Positions 1-8,694 of a stretch of 37,530 nt of DNA are shown in pieces. The DNA comes from an uncultured Bacilli bacterium (GTDB lineage: Bacteria > Bacillota_I > Bacilli_A > RF39 > UBA660): NCBI GenBank assembly GCA_934096275.1, contig CAKOLK010000009.1:1-37530 (forward strand), read 5' to 3'. The first letter of the stretch is position 1; every line of letters starts with the position of its first letter. A program made the position numbers and the translations under genes. Under the pieces are notes generated by a model, which made no database searches, was not told the origin of the DNA, and was given only the letters and a program-made list of their open reading frames with translations.

Positions 1-73
1 ACTTACATTGTATCATAGGTAATTCTATGTGTCTTTTTTTATGTCACAATCGGACACTTAATTTTTCAATTTA

Positions 74-104
74 TAAAAATGATATGCCAGAGGCATACCA
101 TTTT
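74..104 (-). terminator. Terminator of the FGE-like surface gene
   Basis: Read on the minus strand, a 10-bp stem (ATGGTATGCC / GGCATATCAT, one G-T pair) with a TCT loop is followed by TTTTTATA, immediately after the stop codon at 108-110. This is a typical intrinsic terminator. The rest of 1-73 has only a weak CATAG/CTATG hairpin followed by T7 on the plus strand, perhaps the end of a plus-strand gene off the left edge. Confidence 0.8.
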
Positions 105-107
105 ATA

Positions 108-2148
108 TTAATTTAGATTGGAAATGACTGCGCGGGCGCCGGAGTAGTAAGTGTCAGCGCCACCGTTGTTGCAGTCGAAGCTGAAGGCACCGGCGTAAGC
201 ACCATTATTGAAGTTCCCGCCGCGCACAAACCAAGGGTTGCCAGAGCGCACAAAGTAGGCATAATCTCCATACCAGTTACCTGTGTTTCCAGTAGGAGCC
301 ATTTCTTTGGTTGCATCTCCTAATTTTCCTCTTGTATATGTCGTATTTGATGAAGCATCATAACTATATTTATCATAATATCTCTTATTTGGGAATGCAT
401 ATGTCCCTGTAAATGATGTACCACCATCATATAAGATTCCTGTAAATGCTGAGTTATAGTTATTACTTGTTTGATATCCACTCATTTGTTGTCCGTTGCT
501 ATATACCATATTACCCATCATATATTCCCATGAACCACCACTCATGTCATATACTCCATATACATTTCCTGTTGTTGATGCACTTTGTCCTAATGTTGTA
601 GTATAGGAATTGCATGTTGCACCACTACTTGTTGAACCATTACTTTGTGGTCCACATCCTGTTGTATATGTATTTGCACTATTTATTGCTACTTCTTTAT
701 TTATTCCATATTTACTATGTGATAGATATGTTACTGCTCCCCATTCCATATTCTTCATCATATGGGTTTCATCAGTTACTGCGAAACCATATTTATTTCC
801 ACTTTCTCTCATCTTATGGATTCCATTAAAGAATGTCCCTACTTGTGCCCCTCTCCATGATGTTACATCAGGTTTTATTTGAGGCCTTATTGTTTGTAGG
901 TTACATCCTGAACCTACTGTTACATTATATGAAGGTGTACAACTAGTATCACTCGATACTTCAAACTTTCCTACCCATATTCCTGTTAGTTCTTCTCCTG
1001 TTTCTCTTATGTTATTATCATTCTTATCCCACCAGAATGCTGGATGGGTATATGTTGAAGTACCTGCTTTTAATCCATTATTTGTTGTATCAGTGCATGT
1101 TTCTGAAATAGGTTTTCCATTACTATCTTTTTGATTTATTGCATCTTGACATTTTATTGTACCAGTACTATTTGTACCACTCTCAAACTTAACATTTATT
1201 TCTTGTGGTGTATTTGTACTTAAATATGTATAAGTATATCTTGGTACCCATACCCACATTGTATTAATATCACTCATTGGTATTGTTGTTCCTGCATCTG
1301 CTTTTAAATAAGTTTCTCTATTTGTATTTGTAACAGTTACTGCATTAGCCCATTTCTTAGTTTCATAATTATACCATTTATTTTTCTTTTCTGAATTATT
1401 ACTATCTGCCTTTCTCCATGCATCAATAACACTATCATAATATACTGGTATCATATTACTTGTTAATACTGGAGCATTTGCGTCACTATTGTCATTTGCT
1501 TCTACATCAGAACTATAGTCTTTAATAGTATCATTATTTACATTAACTCTAAACTTATAACTATAACTCTTAGCATTAAGTTTATTCATATCAACCCTAG
1601 AGTCAATCCAAGCTCTAAGTCTATAACTAGTTACTACCTCAGCCTTATTATTTGAAAAAACTTCATCTTGTGAACTAAGTATATAATTACTTATTTGATC
1701 AATTGTCGTAGGTTCTACCACAACAGTTTCAGTACCTCCTTCTACTTTAGTAAGATATACTTTTATCTCACTATCACTTAAAGGGTTGTCTACTGTTATT
1801 GGTTCTAGTACTACTTTATAATTAATCTTTCTTTGTGTATTATCATTTGCTCTAGTCTTAATATAAGACAACACTTGAAAATCAAAATAATTAGTAAGTA
1901 CTTTCCCTTCTTCATCTTTAATAGGAAGTGCATTATCCATTCCTATTTCATTTGATTCAGTATAACTCATCTTAATTTGTCCAGATGATATACTATTATC
2001 CCCAGTAAGTAATTCACTGCTCCATAAAGCATATGCCCCAAAAGACAATATTGCTACCATAAATAATGATAAAGATATCATAAGTAGCACTTTTTTTCTA
2101 TTAGGGTTAGTTAAACTTTGCCCCCCCCCCAATCGAATATTTGTTCAT
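108..2148 (-). CDS. Phase-variable, DGR-type exported protein with FGE-sulfatase/C-type-lectin-like C-terminus
   Basis: The start is ATG at 2148, 7 nt after GGAGG. Six codons later lies a run of 10 G (2121-2130). With 10 G the frame from ATG stops after 13 codons; the 670-codon body is open only in another frame and would need 9 or 12 G. The only in-frame start for the body as it stands is a TTG at 2132 without a ribosome site. The restored protein (about 679 aa) has a charged N-terminus, one hydrophobic export segment ending in ALWSSE as in TasA/SipW-type signals, and a TasA-like region. A WVWVPRY segment follows, then an FGE-like domain (MEWGAVTYLS; GVYDMSGGSWEYM) over about the last 290 residues. 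The last 50 codons are GC-rich and look like a DGR variable region. I infer a surface ligand-binding protein whose ligand is unknown. Homopolymer error in the assembly is the main alternative to a real OFF state. Confidence 0.82.
111..263 (-). other. Putative DGR variable region (VR1)
   Basis: Positions 121-240 are 70/120 G+C against 20/60 in 301-360, an abrupt composition jump inside one gene. Coding-strand codons here end in C unusually often. Residues at sites where FGE-type DGR targets carry template AAC codons are TAC, GAC, AGC, TGC and AAC, all reachable from AAC by changing only A's. The segment runs from the GNPWFVRGG stretch to GARAV, the position of the variable loop in C-type-lectin-fold DGR proteins. 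No template copy was seen in this window. Confidence 0.72.
2121..2130 (-). repeat. Poly-G tract (10 G on the coding strand)
   Basis: The homopolymer lies between codon 6 (ATT) and CAA-AGT of the surface protein gene. A length of 10 is 1 mod 3; the body is in frame with the ATG only when the length is a multiple of 3. Long G runs are extremely rare in this AT-rich DNA, and the only others in the window sit at the same place in two related genes. This is the expected signature of slipped-strand phase variation. Confidence 0.85.
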
Positions 2149-2213
2149 ATTATTTCCTCCTTAATTTATAAACAAAATGAAAAAAACATTTTATCTATTC
2201 TTCTTATAAATTA

Positions 2214-2242
2214 ATAATACAACATTTTTATGCAATTTTCAA
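2214..2242 (-). promoter_or_regulatory. Sigma-A promoter of the FGE-like surface gene
   Basis: Minus strand: -35 TTGAAA (2237-2242), 17-nt spacer, -10 TATTAT (2214-2219). It lies about 65 nt upstream of the ATG and GGAGG ribosome site and just past the terminator of the upstream gene. Confidence 0.8.
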
Positions 2243-2267
2243 TAGTTAATTTTTAATATATTTTTAA

Positions 2268-2298
2268 TAAAAAAAACGATGTCTTATAAAAACATCGT
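2268..2298 (-). terminator. Terminator of the HerA-like gene
   Basis: Minus strand: ACGATGT, a 9-nt loop, ACATCGT, then eight or more T's, 15 nt after the stop codon at 2313. Confidence 0.85.
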
Positions 2299-2312
2299 AT
2301 TAATATATTCTT

Positions 2313-4064
2313 TTAAAACCAAGATTTCATTATATCAGCATTATTACTTAATGGTTCTGGATTTGGTTTATCTAGTCTTAATGCTATTGGTACTTTAAAT
2401 GCACTACCAAACACTATACAATTACCAGGTTGCAATGTTTTCAAATGCCTTACTATTTCAGTAGAAACATTAGGTACCATACTTTTTATATATTCCAAAT
2501 CTCTTGGATGATAAGTTCTAAATATTATAAAATTACTACATTGCGAAATAGCAGTATCACTAAGCTCAGTAGGCCTTTGAGAAATAAGTCCTAATAAAAC
2601 ACCATACTTACGCCCCTCCTTAGCAATACGATCAAAAATATTATACCCAAGTAATTTTGCATCATTATCATTTTGAACATATCTATGTGCTTCCTCAATT
2701 ATTATATGATAAGCAATTGCCGCTCTATCCTTTGATTCCGCTGATGATTCATATATCATTTTAGAAAGAATCTTAGTCATAGCTTTTGCCATTTGATCCG
2801 TTACATAATTAATATTAAAATTAACCAATTGGCATTTATCTGTACCTGTTTCATCTGTAAGAAGTAGTTTTATATATTCATCTCTTTCCATGAACTTATT
2901 AAAGTCAAAGTATTTTCTTGAATCACTTCCTGCGATGTTATGAAGTCTAACACTTAGTACATTACCATATTCAAATACTTTTTCATTTGATAGGACTCCT
3001 TCGGATATTAATGCAAAGTCCATAGCTATTTCTAAGTCTTTTAAAGTATAATGAGTTTTACCATCAGGACTAGGTAATTCAAGTCCTGGAGTAATGAATT
3101 TTTTTATAAAATCTATTACTAGTTCCATATCAGGCATTTTACCAGTATTATCTACATATAAGCATTGTTTTAATGGTCTTGTGTATCCTATTTGGAAAAC
3201 TTTAGCATCAAGATTTAAATCTACTGTTGAAAAACTTGTTAGAATCGCAGTAATTTGATCCCTCATAGTACTTGCTTTTTCTCCACTTATCATGATATCA
3301 AGTATAGCTCTTGCTAAGATATCATTTTGATATTGTAGGGCAATGTCTCCAGATTTTTTGAATATACAAACTAGTTTTAATGCTTTTTCTATTATTGGAA
3401 TTTGATTGATAGAATCAGCATTAAGAAGTATTGCTAAGTCATCTGCTTTCATTAAATATACTGGTATTTTAAGTATTTTTTCAGGTCTTGCTGTTGGATC
3501 TGTTGTATAGTTAATGAAATGAATATTAGGATTTTTACTACCAGCGAAAGCATTTACATACTCACCATAAGTATCAAATATAAAAATATTTGCTCCTTTT
3601 GGAGGATTGGCTTTTTCAAATATATTTTGAATTAGTCTTGCTGTTGCAAATGATTTACCTGATCCAGTGTTACCTAGTATAGAAAAATGATGATTAAAGA
3701 ATCCATTGAAAGGAACATTTATTTTATAATTATCATAAATACTAGATTTACCAAAGTACATAGTATCTTGTTGTTCTTCTTGGGCTCCTAGTACTAGGGC
3801 TAGTTCTTCGATTGTTACTATTCTAACAACTGATTTAAAAGAAGGTTTTTTATCGATACCAGGTAAAAACTTATTATCTATTATTTCTCCAAGCAACACA
3901 ACTTTCGCTTCTTGTTTATTCATATCAGTAATTTCTCCGACTACTTTTTTAAAATCCCATTCAAATATAACATGTACATTTACTAAGTTAGGTTGTTTAT
4001 CTATATCAATTGTAAGTTCTACTGTTATAGTATCTTGTACTATATCTTTAATTTTTCCTATCAT
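2313..4064 (-). CDS. HerA/FtsK-like P-loop ATPase (DUF87 type)
   Basis: 583 aa. An N-terminal small beta-barrel-like region (about 1-90), as in HerA (HAS domain), precedes a RecA-like motor. Walker A GNTGSGKS is at residues 131-138 and a Walker B-like IIIEEAHRY lies near residue 455, followed by GRKYGVLLGLISQRP, a conserved sensor/arginine segment in HerA-type translocases. No membrane segment is evident. HerA-like ATPases pump DNA for end resection (archaea) or act with nucleases in bacterial housekeeping or antiphage modules. No NurA-like partner is adjacent; the next gene upstream is an Rpn/PD-(D/E)XK protein, separately transcribed. The ribosome site (AAGGG) is weak. Family assignment is firm; the role is not. 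Confidence 0.85.
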   Translation of the reverse strand: MIGKIKDIVQDTITVELTIDIDKQPNLVNVHVIFEWDFKKVVGEITDMNKQEAKVVLLGEIIDNKFLPGIDKKPSFKSVVRIVTIEELALVLGAQEEQQDTMYFGKSSIYDNYKINVPFNGFFNHHFSILGNTGSGKSFATARLIQNIFEKANPPKGANIFIFDTYGEYVNAFAGSKNPNIHFINYTTDPTARPEKILKIPVYLMKADDLAILLNADSINQIPIIEKALKLVCIFKKSGDIALQYQNDILARAILDIMISGEKASTMRDQITAILTSFSTVDLNLDAKVFQIGYTRPLKQCLYVDNTGKMPDMELVIDFIKKFITPGLELPSPDGKTHYTLKDLEIAMDFALISEGVLSNEKVFEYGNVLSVRLHNIAGSDSRKYFDFNKFMERDEYIKLLLTDETGTDKCQLVNFNINYVTDQMAKAMTKILSKMIYESSAESKDRAAIAYHIIIEEAHRYVQNDNDAKLLGYNIFDRIAKEGRKYGVLLGLISQRPTELSDTAISQCSNFIIFRTYHPRDLEYIKSMVPNVSTEIVRHLKTLQPGNCIVFGSAFKVPIALRLDKPNPEPLSNNADIMKSWF

Positions 4065-4092
4065 CTTATCAATCCCTTTTTATTATAAGATA

Positions 4093-4101
4093 ATTATAAC
4101 A
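4093..4101 (-). promoter_or_regulatory. Extended -10 promoter of the HerA-like gene
   Basis: Minus strand TG-T-TATAAT (TATAAT at 4093-4098, TG at 4100-4101), about 30 nt upstream of the ATG. No good -35 at 17 nt, so the extended -10 carries the call. Confidence 0.55.
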
Positions 4102-4170
4102 AATAAAATTATAAAAAACTATATGTTTTAGAAATTATTTATTTATTTTTTATTAAAATTAGAATAAACT

Positions 4171-4193
4171 AAAAAGAATAGATTACTCTATTC
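4171..4193 (-). terminator. Terminator overlapping the stop codon of the Rpn-family gene
   Basis: Minus strand: GAATAGA, loop GTAA, TCTATTC, then TTTTT. The loop contains the TAA stop codon, so the last coding codons form part of the stem. Confidence 0.8.
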
Positions 4194-5136
4194 CTTCTTT
4201 TAATACATTAAGCTCTTCAAGTGATAGTCCAGTACACTCTGCAATAAGATCAAATGACAAGTTATTCTGAATCATCTTAAGAGCAGTTTCTCTTTTACTT
4301 TCTAAAGAACCTTCTTTTCGACCAGATTCAAGCCCTTCATTATATGCTTCTTCTCTGTTTTCTCTTATCTCTGCTCTTTTTAACATTTCATCATTTAACT
4401 CTTTGTCATACATTCCAATTACTTCGTCCTGCTCACTTGCATTTTTAGAATCTTCAATGTATTCTTTCATGATATCATCACCTTCACTTAACATATCAAG
4501 GACTTCATCATCCTCTTCATTAAAGACTAATAATAACTTTTCATAATCTTCAAGACTATTATAATCTTTTTTTCTTATGTTAGGCAAGTAAATATTGATA
4601 ATATGTACTTTATTTGTATATATTTCATCAACATTATTTAGATTAACTATCATGTACTCATCCAATACTTCTGTTTTTCCTTCAAAGGTAAAATTATTTA
4701 CGTTAATTTGAAGGCAAGTTTCATAATTGTCTTCGTCTCCAATCTTCATTCCTCCACCATGAAGTCTAAACATATAATCAAGATTTCTTTCTAGATTAGT
4801 TCTTGTCTTATTCTTATTCATTTCAACATTTACTAATACTCCATCTATTCTACATAGATAACCAACTGTCTTTCTAGATTTATCCGCTTTTTCTTCGTCT
4901 ACTGTTGGTTTAATTAATGTAGTATTTTCAAATATTTCATTATAATCTTGATTAAGTAAAAGAGCGATTAGATAACATCCATATTTTTTTCTGCTTTCAT
5001 TAAAAAACATTGTTCTAAACATTACATCTGATACAAGTGGTATCCTGTAACCTTTATGTCTTGTTTTAAGTTTATATGCCATATCATTAGATACAGACTT
5101 ATCTAAAAGAGCTAGCTTATTGCCTGTTAAGTTCAT
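4183..5136 (-). CDS. Rpn/PD-(D/E)XK nuclease family protein
   Basis: 317 aa from ATG 5136, chosen because GGGAGG stands 8 nt upstream; a GTG three codons earlier has no ribosome site. The N-terminal part has the family hallmarks SDVMFRTMFF, then RIDGVLVNVEMN (the E-x-N/Q strand of the PDDEXK_2 fold) and NLERNLDYMFRLHG. A charged tail with AYNEGLESGRKEG leads to a short helical end (LIAECTGLSLEELNVLKEG), as in many of these proteins. Family members include recombination-promoting nucleases (Rpn) and proteins annotated as PD-(D/E)XK transposases. The aspartate I would expect in the strand before LCRIDG appears to be glycine (KTVGYLC), so activity is uncertain. It is a single-gene unit with its own promoter and terminator. 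Confidence 0.8.
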   Translation of the reverse strand: MNLTGNKLALLDKSVSNDMAYKLKTRHKGYRIPLVSDVMFRTMFFNESRKKYGCYLIALLLNQDYNEIFENTTLIKPTVDEEKADKSRKTVGYLCRIDGVLVNVEMNKNKTRTNLERNLDYMFRLHGGGMKIGDEDNYETCLQINVNNFTFEGKTEVLDEYMIVNLNNVDEIYTNKVHIINIYLPNIRKKDYNSLEDYEKLLLVFNEEDDEVLDMLSEGDDIMKEYIEDSKNASEQDEVIGMYDKELNDEMLKRAEIRENREEAYNEGLESGRKEGSLESKRETALKMIQNNLSFDLIAECTGLSLEELNVLKEGIE

Positions 5137-5179
5137 ACTTTTCACCTCCCTTCACAAAGATTTTTTCCTTTGTAAAATC

Positions 5180-5208
5180 AATATAAAACATATAAAAGCC
5201 CTTGTCAA
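5180..5208 (-). promoter_or_regulatory. Sigma-A promoter of the Rpn-family gene
   Basis: Minus strand: consensus -35 TTGACA (5203-5208), 17-nt spacer, -10 TATATT (5180-5185). It ends about 44 nt before the ATG. Confidence 0.85.
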
Positions 5209-5234
5209 ACGACCAATTTTAAGATTTGATCATA

Positions 5235-5265
5235 TAAAAAAGAACCAATTTTTAAAATTGATTCA
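5235..5265 (-). terminator. Terminator downstream of ligA-pilin unit
   Basis: Minus strand: GAATCAATTTT paired with AAATTGGTTC (one G-T pair), then TTTTTT. It lies about 105 nt after the stop of the pilin-like gene. Confidence 0.7.
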
Positions 5266-5369
5266 ATTATTTTAATTATAAGTATCAAAAATGTATTATG
5301 ACTACATTTTTAATAACGAATATTTTTTGAAATGTCTGTTTTATATAGAATCGCACTTTTTTTAAAAAA

Positions 5370-5792
5370 TTACTCACATTTTATTTCATTTCCATCTCTA
5401 CTACATATTACTTTATCTTCAGTACCACATGTCATAGTTAAACTATAATTATATTTTGCATCATTTTTAGTAATAGTCATTGTATTTATTACACAATCAT
5501 CTAAAGTTAGATCGCTTCCAGATTCTTTTAATTTATCGATTCCAGAACTACATCCTTGTGTATCTCCTTCACAAAAATCAAAAAAAGTATTTTCATTATT
5601 CCATAAATCAACACTATATTTGTCATTGTAAAGCTTCATATTTTTTTCTACTAGTTTATATAATGATTCATATTTTTGTTGTTTGCTACTGTTAAGGGCA
5701 TCTAAAATATTTGGTATAACAAGTACTGATATTACTGCCATTAATGTTATAACTAGTATTAGTTCTACTAGTGTAAACCCTTTCTTATTCAT
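5370..5792 (-). CDS. Type IV pilin-like (pseudopilin) protein
   Basis: 140 aa from ATG 5792; a GTG nine bases upstream has no better ribosome site. Class III signal MNKKGFTLVELILVITLMAV: prepilin peptidase would cut after Gly5 and methylate Phe6, and Glu10 of the mature-helix motif is present. The hydrophobic helix continues to about residue 28, followed by a small globular part with four cysteines that may form disulfides. It overlaps the end of ligA by 8 nt, so it is probably translationally coupled, although the functions look unrelated. No pilus ATPase, platform protein or prepilin peptidase is nearby; ComGC/ComGD-type or minor pilin are both possible. Confidence 0.8.
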   Translation of the reverse strand: MNKKGFTLVELILVITLMAVISVLVIPNILDALNSSKQQKYESLYKLVEKNMKLYNDKYSVDLWNNENTFFDFCEGDTQGCSSGIDKLKESGSDLTLDDCVINTMTITKNDAKYNYSLTMTCGTEDKVICSRDGNEIKCE

Positions 5793-7785
5793 TAATATCA
5801 CCTAACCTTTTCTTTAATTCTTCTTCATCCCATATTGTTATTTTTAATTCTTTTGCTTTATCATATTTACTACCTGGGTTATCTCCAACTATTACGACGT
5901 TAGTATTTTTACTTACTGATTCAATTGTTTTTCCACCACGTATTGTTATTTCTTCTTTTAATCTATCTCTAGGCATTATTGATATAGTACCAGTAATAAC
6001 GAATTTTTTGTCTGCAAAATCGTCTTGTTTTATTATTTGTTTTCCTAGATAGTTCATGTTAAGACCATGTTCTTTTAATTTATTTATAAGTTCTATATTG
6101 TTTTGATCTTTAAAGTATTCTACTATACTTTTTGCCATAGTATCTCCAATATCAGGAATAGCAATTAAGTCTTCGTATTTGGCATTAATTACTTGATCGA
6201 TATCTGGATAGTTTTTAGCAATAATACTAGCACCTTTTTCTCCAAAGTGTCTTATTCCAAGAGCAAATAGTAATCTTTCTAAAGAGTTTTTCTTTGATTC
6301 TTCGATTGCATTAAGTAAATTATTTATAGATTTTTCTCCGAATCCTTCGAGTTCCATAAGTTCATCTTTGTATTTTTTTAAATCATATATTGATGATATA
6401 TCTTTTAAGTACCCAAAGTTATAAAAGTCTTCGGCAATTCGTTCTCCAAGTCCATCTATATTCATAGCTTTTCTACTAGAGAAATGAATTAATTTTTCGA
6501 TATTTCTTGCATCACATAAGGGATTCATACAGTAGTGATTAGCTTCTTCATCTTTTCTTACTAGAATGCTACCACATACTGGACAGTTATTTATCATAGT
6601 AAACTTTGGTAGGTTTTCTTGTCTTCTTTCAAGTTTTACTTCGACGACTTCTGGGATAACGTCTCCAGCTTTTCTAATTGAAACATAGTCTCCGACTCTT
6701 ATGTCTTTTTCTTTTACAAAGTCTTCATTGTGAAGTGTTGCACGTGATATAGTAGAACCCATTACTTTTACTGGTTCAAGAATTGCATTGGGAGTAATTT
6801 TACCAGTACGTCCTACTGTGAACTTTATATCAATTAGTTTTGTAATTACTTCTTCTGGTGGAAATTTATAAGCTGTTGCCCATTTAGGATATTTAGCAGT
6901 ATATCCAAGGTTTTCTTGCATTCTTATGTCATTTACTTTTATAACCATTCCATCTATATCATATGGAAGTGTTGATCTGATACTTGTTATTTCATTAATA
7001 AAGCTTATTACTTCATTTATGTTATTACAAAGTCTTCTTTTAGGATTTACACGTAGTCCTAAAGATTCGAAATACTCTAAAACATCAGAGTGTCTATATA
7101 GTCCATAGTCTATAGGATTAGGTAGATGATATAGGAAACAGTTTAGGTTTCTTGATGCTGCAACTTTACTATCTAGTTGTCTTACTGAACCACTGGCAAG
7201 GTTACGACAGTTTTGAAATAGATCTAATCCTTTTTCTTTTCTTTCTTTGTTTACTCTTTCGAATTCTTTTTTATCTATATATATTTCACCACGTACTTCG
7301 ATTGATATATCTTTTTTTAATCTAAGTGGTATTGTTTTAATAGTTTTTACGTTATTAGTGATGTCTTCTCCTACTTTACCATCTCCACGTGTTACACCAC
7401 GTACTAAAACACCATTTTCATAGGTAAGACTTATTGCTAGACCATCTATTTTTAGTTCTACTACATAGGTTGGATTATATCCTTCTTTTTTTATTCTTTC
7501 ATCAAACTTTATTATTTCATCTTCATTAAAAACATTTCCTAGGGATAACATAGGAAGTCTATGACGAACTTTTTCAAAGTTAGATAGTACTTCTGAACCT
7601 ACTCTTTCAGTCGGAGAATCTGGTTGTTTTAAGTCTGGATATTTTTGTTCAAGTTTTATTAATTCTTGCATTAGTCTATCATATTCAAAGTCGCTAACAC
7701 TTGGTTTATCTAGTATATAATACTCATGATTGTATTTATTAAGTAAGTCTGTTAATTCTTTTATTCTTTTACTAACATCGTTCAT
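5785..7785 (-). CDS. ligA: NAD+-dependent DNA ligase LigA
   Basis: 666 aa, the usual family length. It joins nicks during replication and repair using NAD+. Domain order: Ia region with YYxxDxPxxSDxEYD (about 22-36), adenylation domain with catalytic Lys112 in LKIDG, OB fold, Cys4 zinc finger (CPVCGS...YCMNPLCDAR), helix-hairpin-helix region (GFGEKSINNLL; IPDIGDTMAKSI), and a C-terminal BRCT domain (FVITGTISIMPRDRLKEEI). ATG 7785 has a GGTGAT ribosome site. The pilin-like gene overlaps its 3' end by 8 nt. Very confident. Confidence 0.98.
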   Translation of the reverse strand: MNDVSKRIKELTDLLNKYNHEYYILDKPSVSDFEYDRLMQELIKLEQKYPDLKQPDSPTERVGSEVLSNFEKVRHRLPMLSLGNVFNEDEIIKFDERIKKEGYNPTYVVELKIDGLAISLTYENGVLVRGVTRGDGKVGEDITNNVKTIKTIPLRLKKDISIEVRGEIYIDKKEFERVNKERKEKGLDLFQNCRNLASGSVRQLDSKVAASRNLNCFLYHLPNPIDYGLYRHSDVLEYFESLGLRVNPKRRLCNNINEVISFINEITSIRSTLPYDIDGMVIKVNDIRMQENLGYTAKYPKWATAYKFPPEEVITKLIDIKFTVGRTGKITPNAILEPVKVMGSTISRATLHNEDFVKEKDIRVGDYVSIRKAGDVIPEVVEVKLERRQENLPKFTMINNCPVCGSILVRKDEEANHYCMNPLCDARNIEKLIHFSSRKAMNIDGLGERIAEDFYNFGYLKDISSIYDLKKYKDELMELEGFGEKSINNLLNAIEESKKNSLERLLFALGIRHFGEKGASIIAKNYPDIDQVINAKYEDLIAIPDIGDTMAKSIVEYFKDQNNIELINKLKEHGLNMNYLGKQIIKQDDFADKKFVITGTISIMPRDRLKEEITIRGGKTIESVSKNTNVVIVGDNPGSKYDKAKELKITIWDEEELKKRLGDINE

Positions 7786-7802
7786 TATGTATCACCATAA
7801 TA

Positions 7803-7831
7803 ATTATAAGATATTTTTAATGATAAGTAAA
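7803..7831 (-). promoter_or_regulatory. Promoter of ligA
   Basis: Minus strand: -35 TTTACT (7826-7831), 17-nt spacer, -10 TATAAT (7803-7808). Only about 17 nt separate the -10 from the ATG, so the leader is very short and begins near the GGTGAT ribosome site. Confidence 0.7.
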
Positions 7832-7845
7832 TTAAAATAAAGTAA

Positions 7846-7871
7846 AAATAAAAACGTCTCTATTGAAACGC
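7846..7871 (-). terminator. Terminator of cinA-polA-mutM operon
   Basis: Minus strand: GCGTTTC, loop AATA, GAGACGT (two G-T pairs), followed by TTTTTATTTTT, right after the mutM stop codon. Confidence 0.75.
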
Positions 7872-7872
7872 T

Positions 7873-8694
7873 TTATTTTTGGCATTTATTGCAATAATAG
7901 GTACTTCTTCCTCCGATTTTATCTCTTATAATTATATTATTACATACTAGGCATTTTTCATTTTCTCTTTTATGTACTAATAAGTTGTTTTGAAATCTTC
8001 CTGATACTCCTTCTTCAGATGTATAGCTTCGTATAGTAGTGCCACCTTCTTTTATTGCTTTGTCTAGTACTTTTTTAGTGTTTTCTATTATAAGTTTTAA
8101 TTCTTTATCATTTAAGTCACTACATTTTTTATGGGGATTTATTTTTGATAAGAATAGTATTTCATCAGCATAGATATTACCTATTCCTGTTATTATACTT
8201 TGATCTAGAAGAACTGTTTTAATAGGAAGTTTTTTGTTTTTATATTTATCTTTTAAATAGTTTATAGTAAGATTATCATCCCATGGTTCTAGTCCTAATT
8301 TTGTAAGTGGAGAGTTTTTATATAGATCTTCTTTATTTATTAAGTACATTTTACCAAATTTTCTAGTATCTTTATATCTTAGTTCAAATGTATCATCAAT
8401 GTTAAATATTACTAGTTCATGTTTTTGTATTTTATCATTTGGTTTTCTATAAAGATATTTTCCTTCCATTCTTAAATGACTAAGTAGATCATAGTTATCT
8501 AGTTCGAATATTAACCATTTGCCTCTTCTTTTAATGTCATTTATTGTTTGGTTTTGGATATTTAATTTTACTTTATTGGTATCTTGATTTTCAAATACAT
8601 TGTTATGAATTATATTTATACTTTTAATAGTTTTATGTTGTAGATGATTTAGCAGTTGTTTTCTTACTGTTTCTACTTCTGGAAGTTCTGGCAT
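7873..8694 (-). CDS. mutM: Formamidopyrimidine-DNA glycosylase (Fpg/MutM)
   Basis: 273 aa. It removes oxidised purines such as 8-oxoguanine and nicks the abasic site. The N-terminus MPELPEVE gives the catalytic Pro2 and Glu3; LPIKTVLLDQSIITGIGNIYADE is the conserved helix-two-turn-helix region; the C-terminal zinc finger has C-x2-C (CLVC) and YCNKC. Its ATG overlaps the polA TAA by one base (TAATG), so it is the translationally coupled last gene of the cinA-polA-mutM operon, an arrangement (polA-mutM) common in Bacilli. Confidence 0.97.
   Translation of the reverse strand: MPELPEVETVRKQLLNHLQHKTIKSINIIHNNVFENQDTNKVKLNIQNQTINDIKRRGKWLIFELDNYDLLSHLRMEGKYLYRKPNDKIQKHELVIFNIDDTFELRYKDTRKFGKMYLINKEDLYKNSPLTKLGLEPWDDNLTINYLKDKYKNKKLPIKTVLLDQSIITGIGNIYADEILFLSKINPHKKCSDLNDKELKLIIENTKKVLDKAIKEGGTTIRSYTSEEGVSGRFQNNLLVHKRENEKCLVCNNIIIRDKIGGRSTYYCNKCQK

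Noticed and set aside
610..882. Plus-strand ORFs inside the surface genes (also at 5480, 12496, 13589, 14597, 31580, 35171)
   Set aside because: They are antisense or shifted shadows of well-supported genes, lack ribosome sites and have low-complexity hydrophobic products.
2313..5136. HerA-like ATPase plus Rpn-family nuclease as a two-gene defence system
   Set aside because: Each has its own promoter and terminator, and the known HerA partners (NurA, Sir2, DUF4297) are absent; adjacency alone is not enough.
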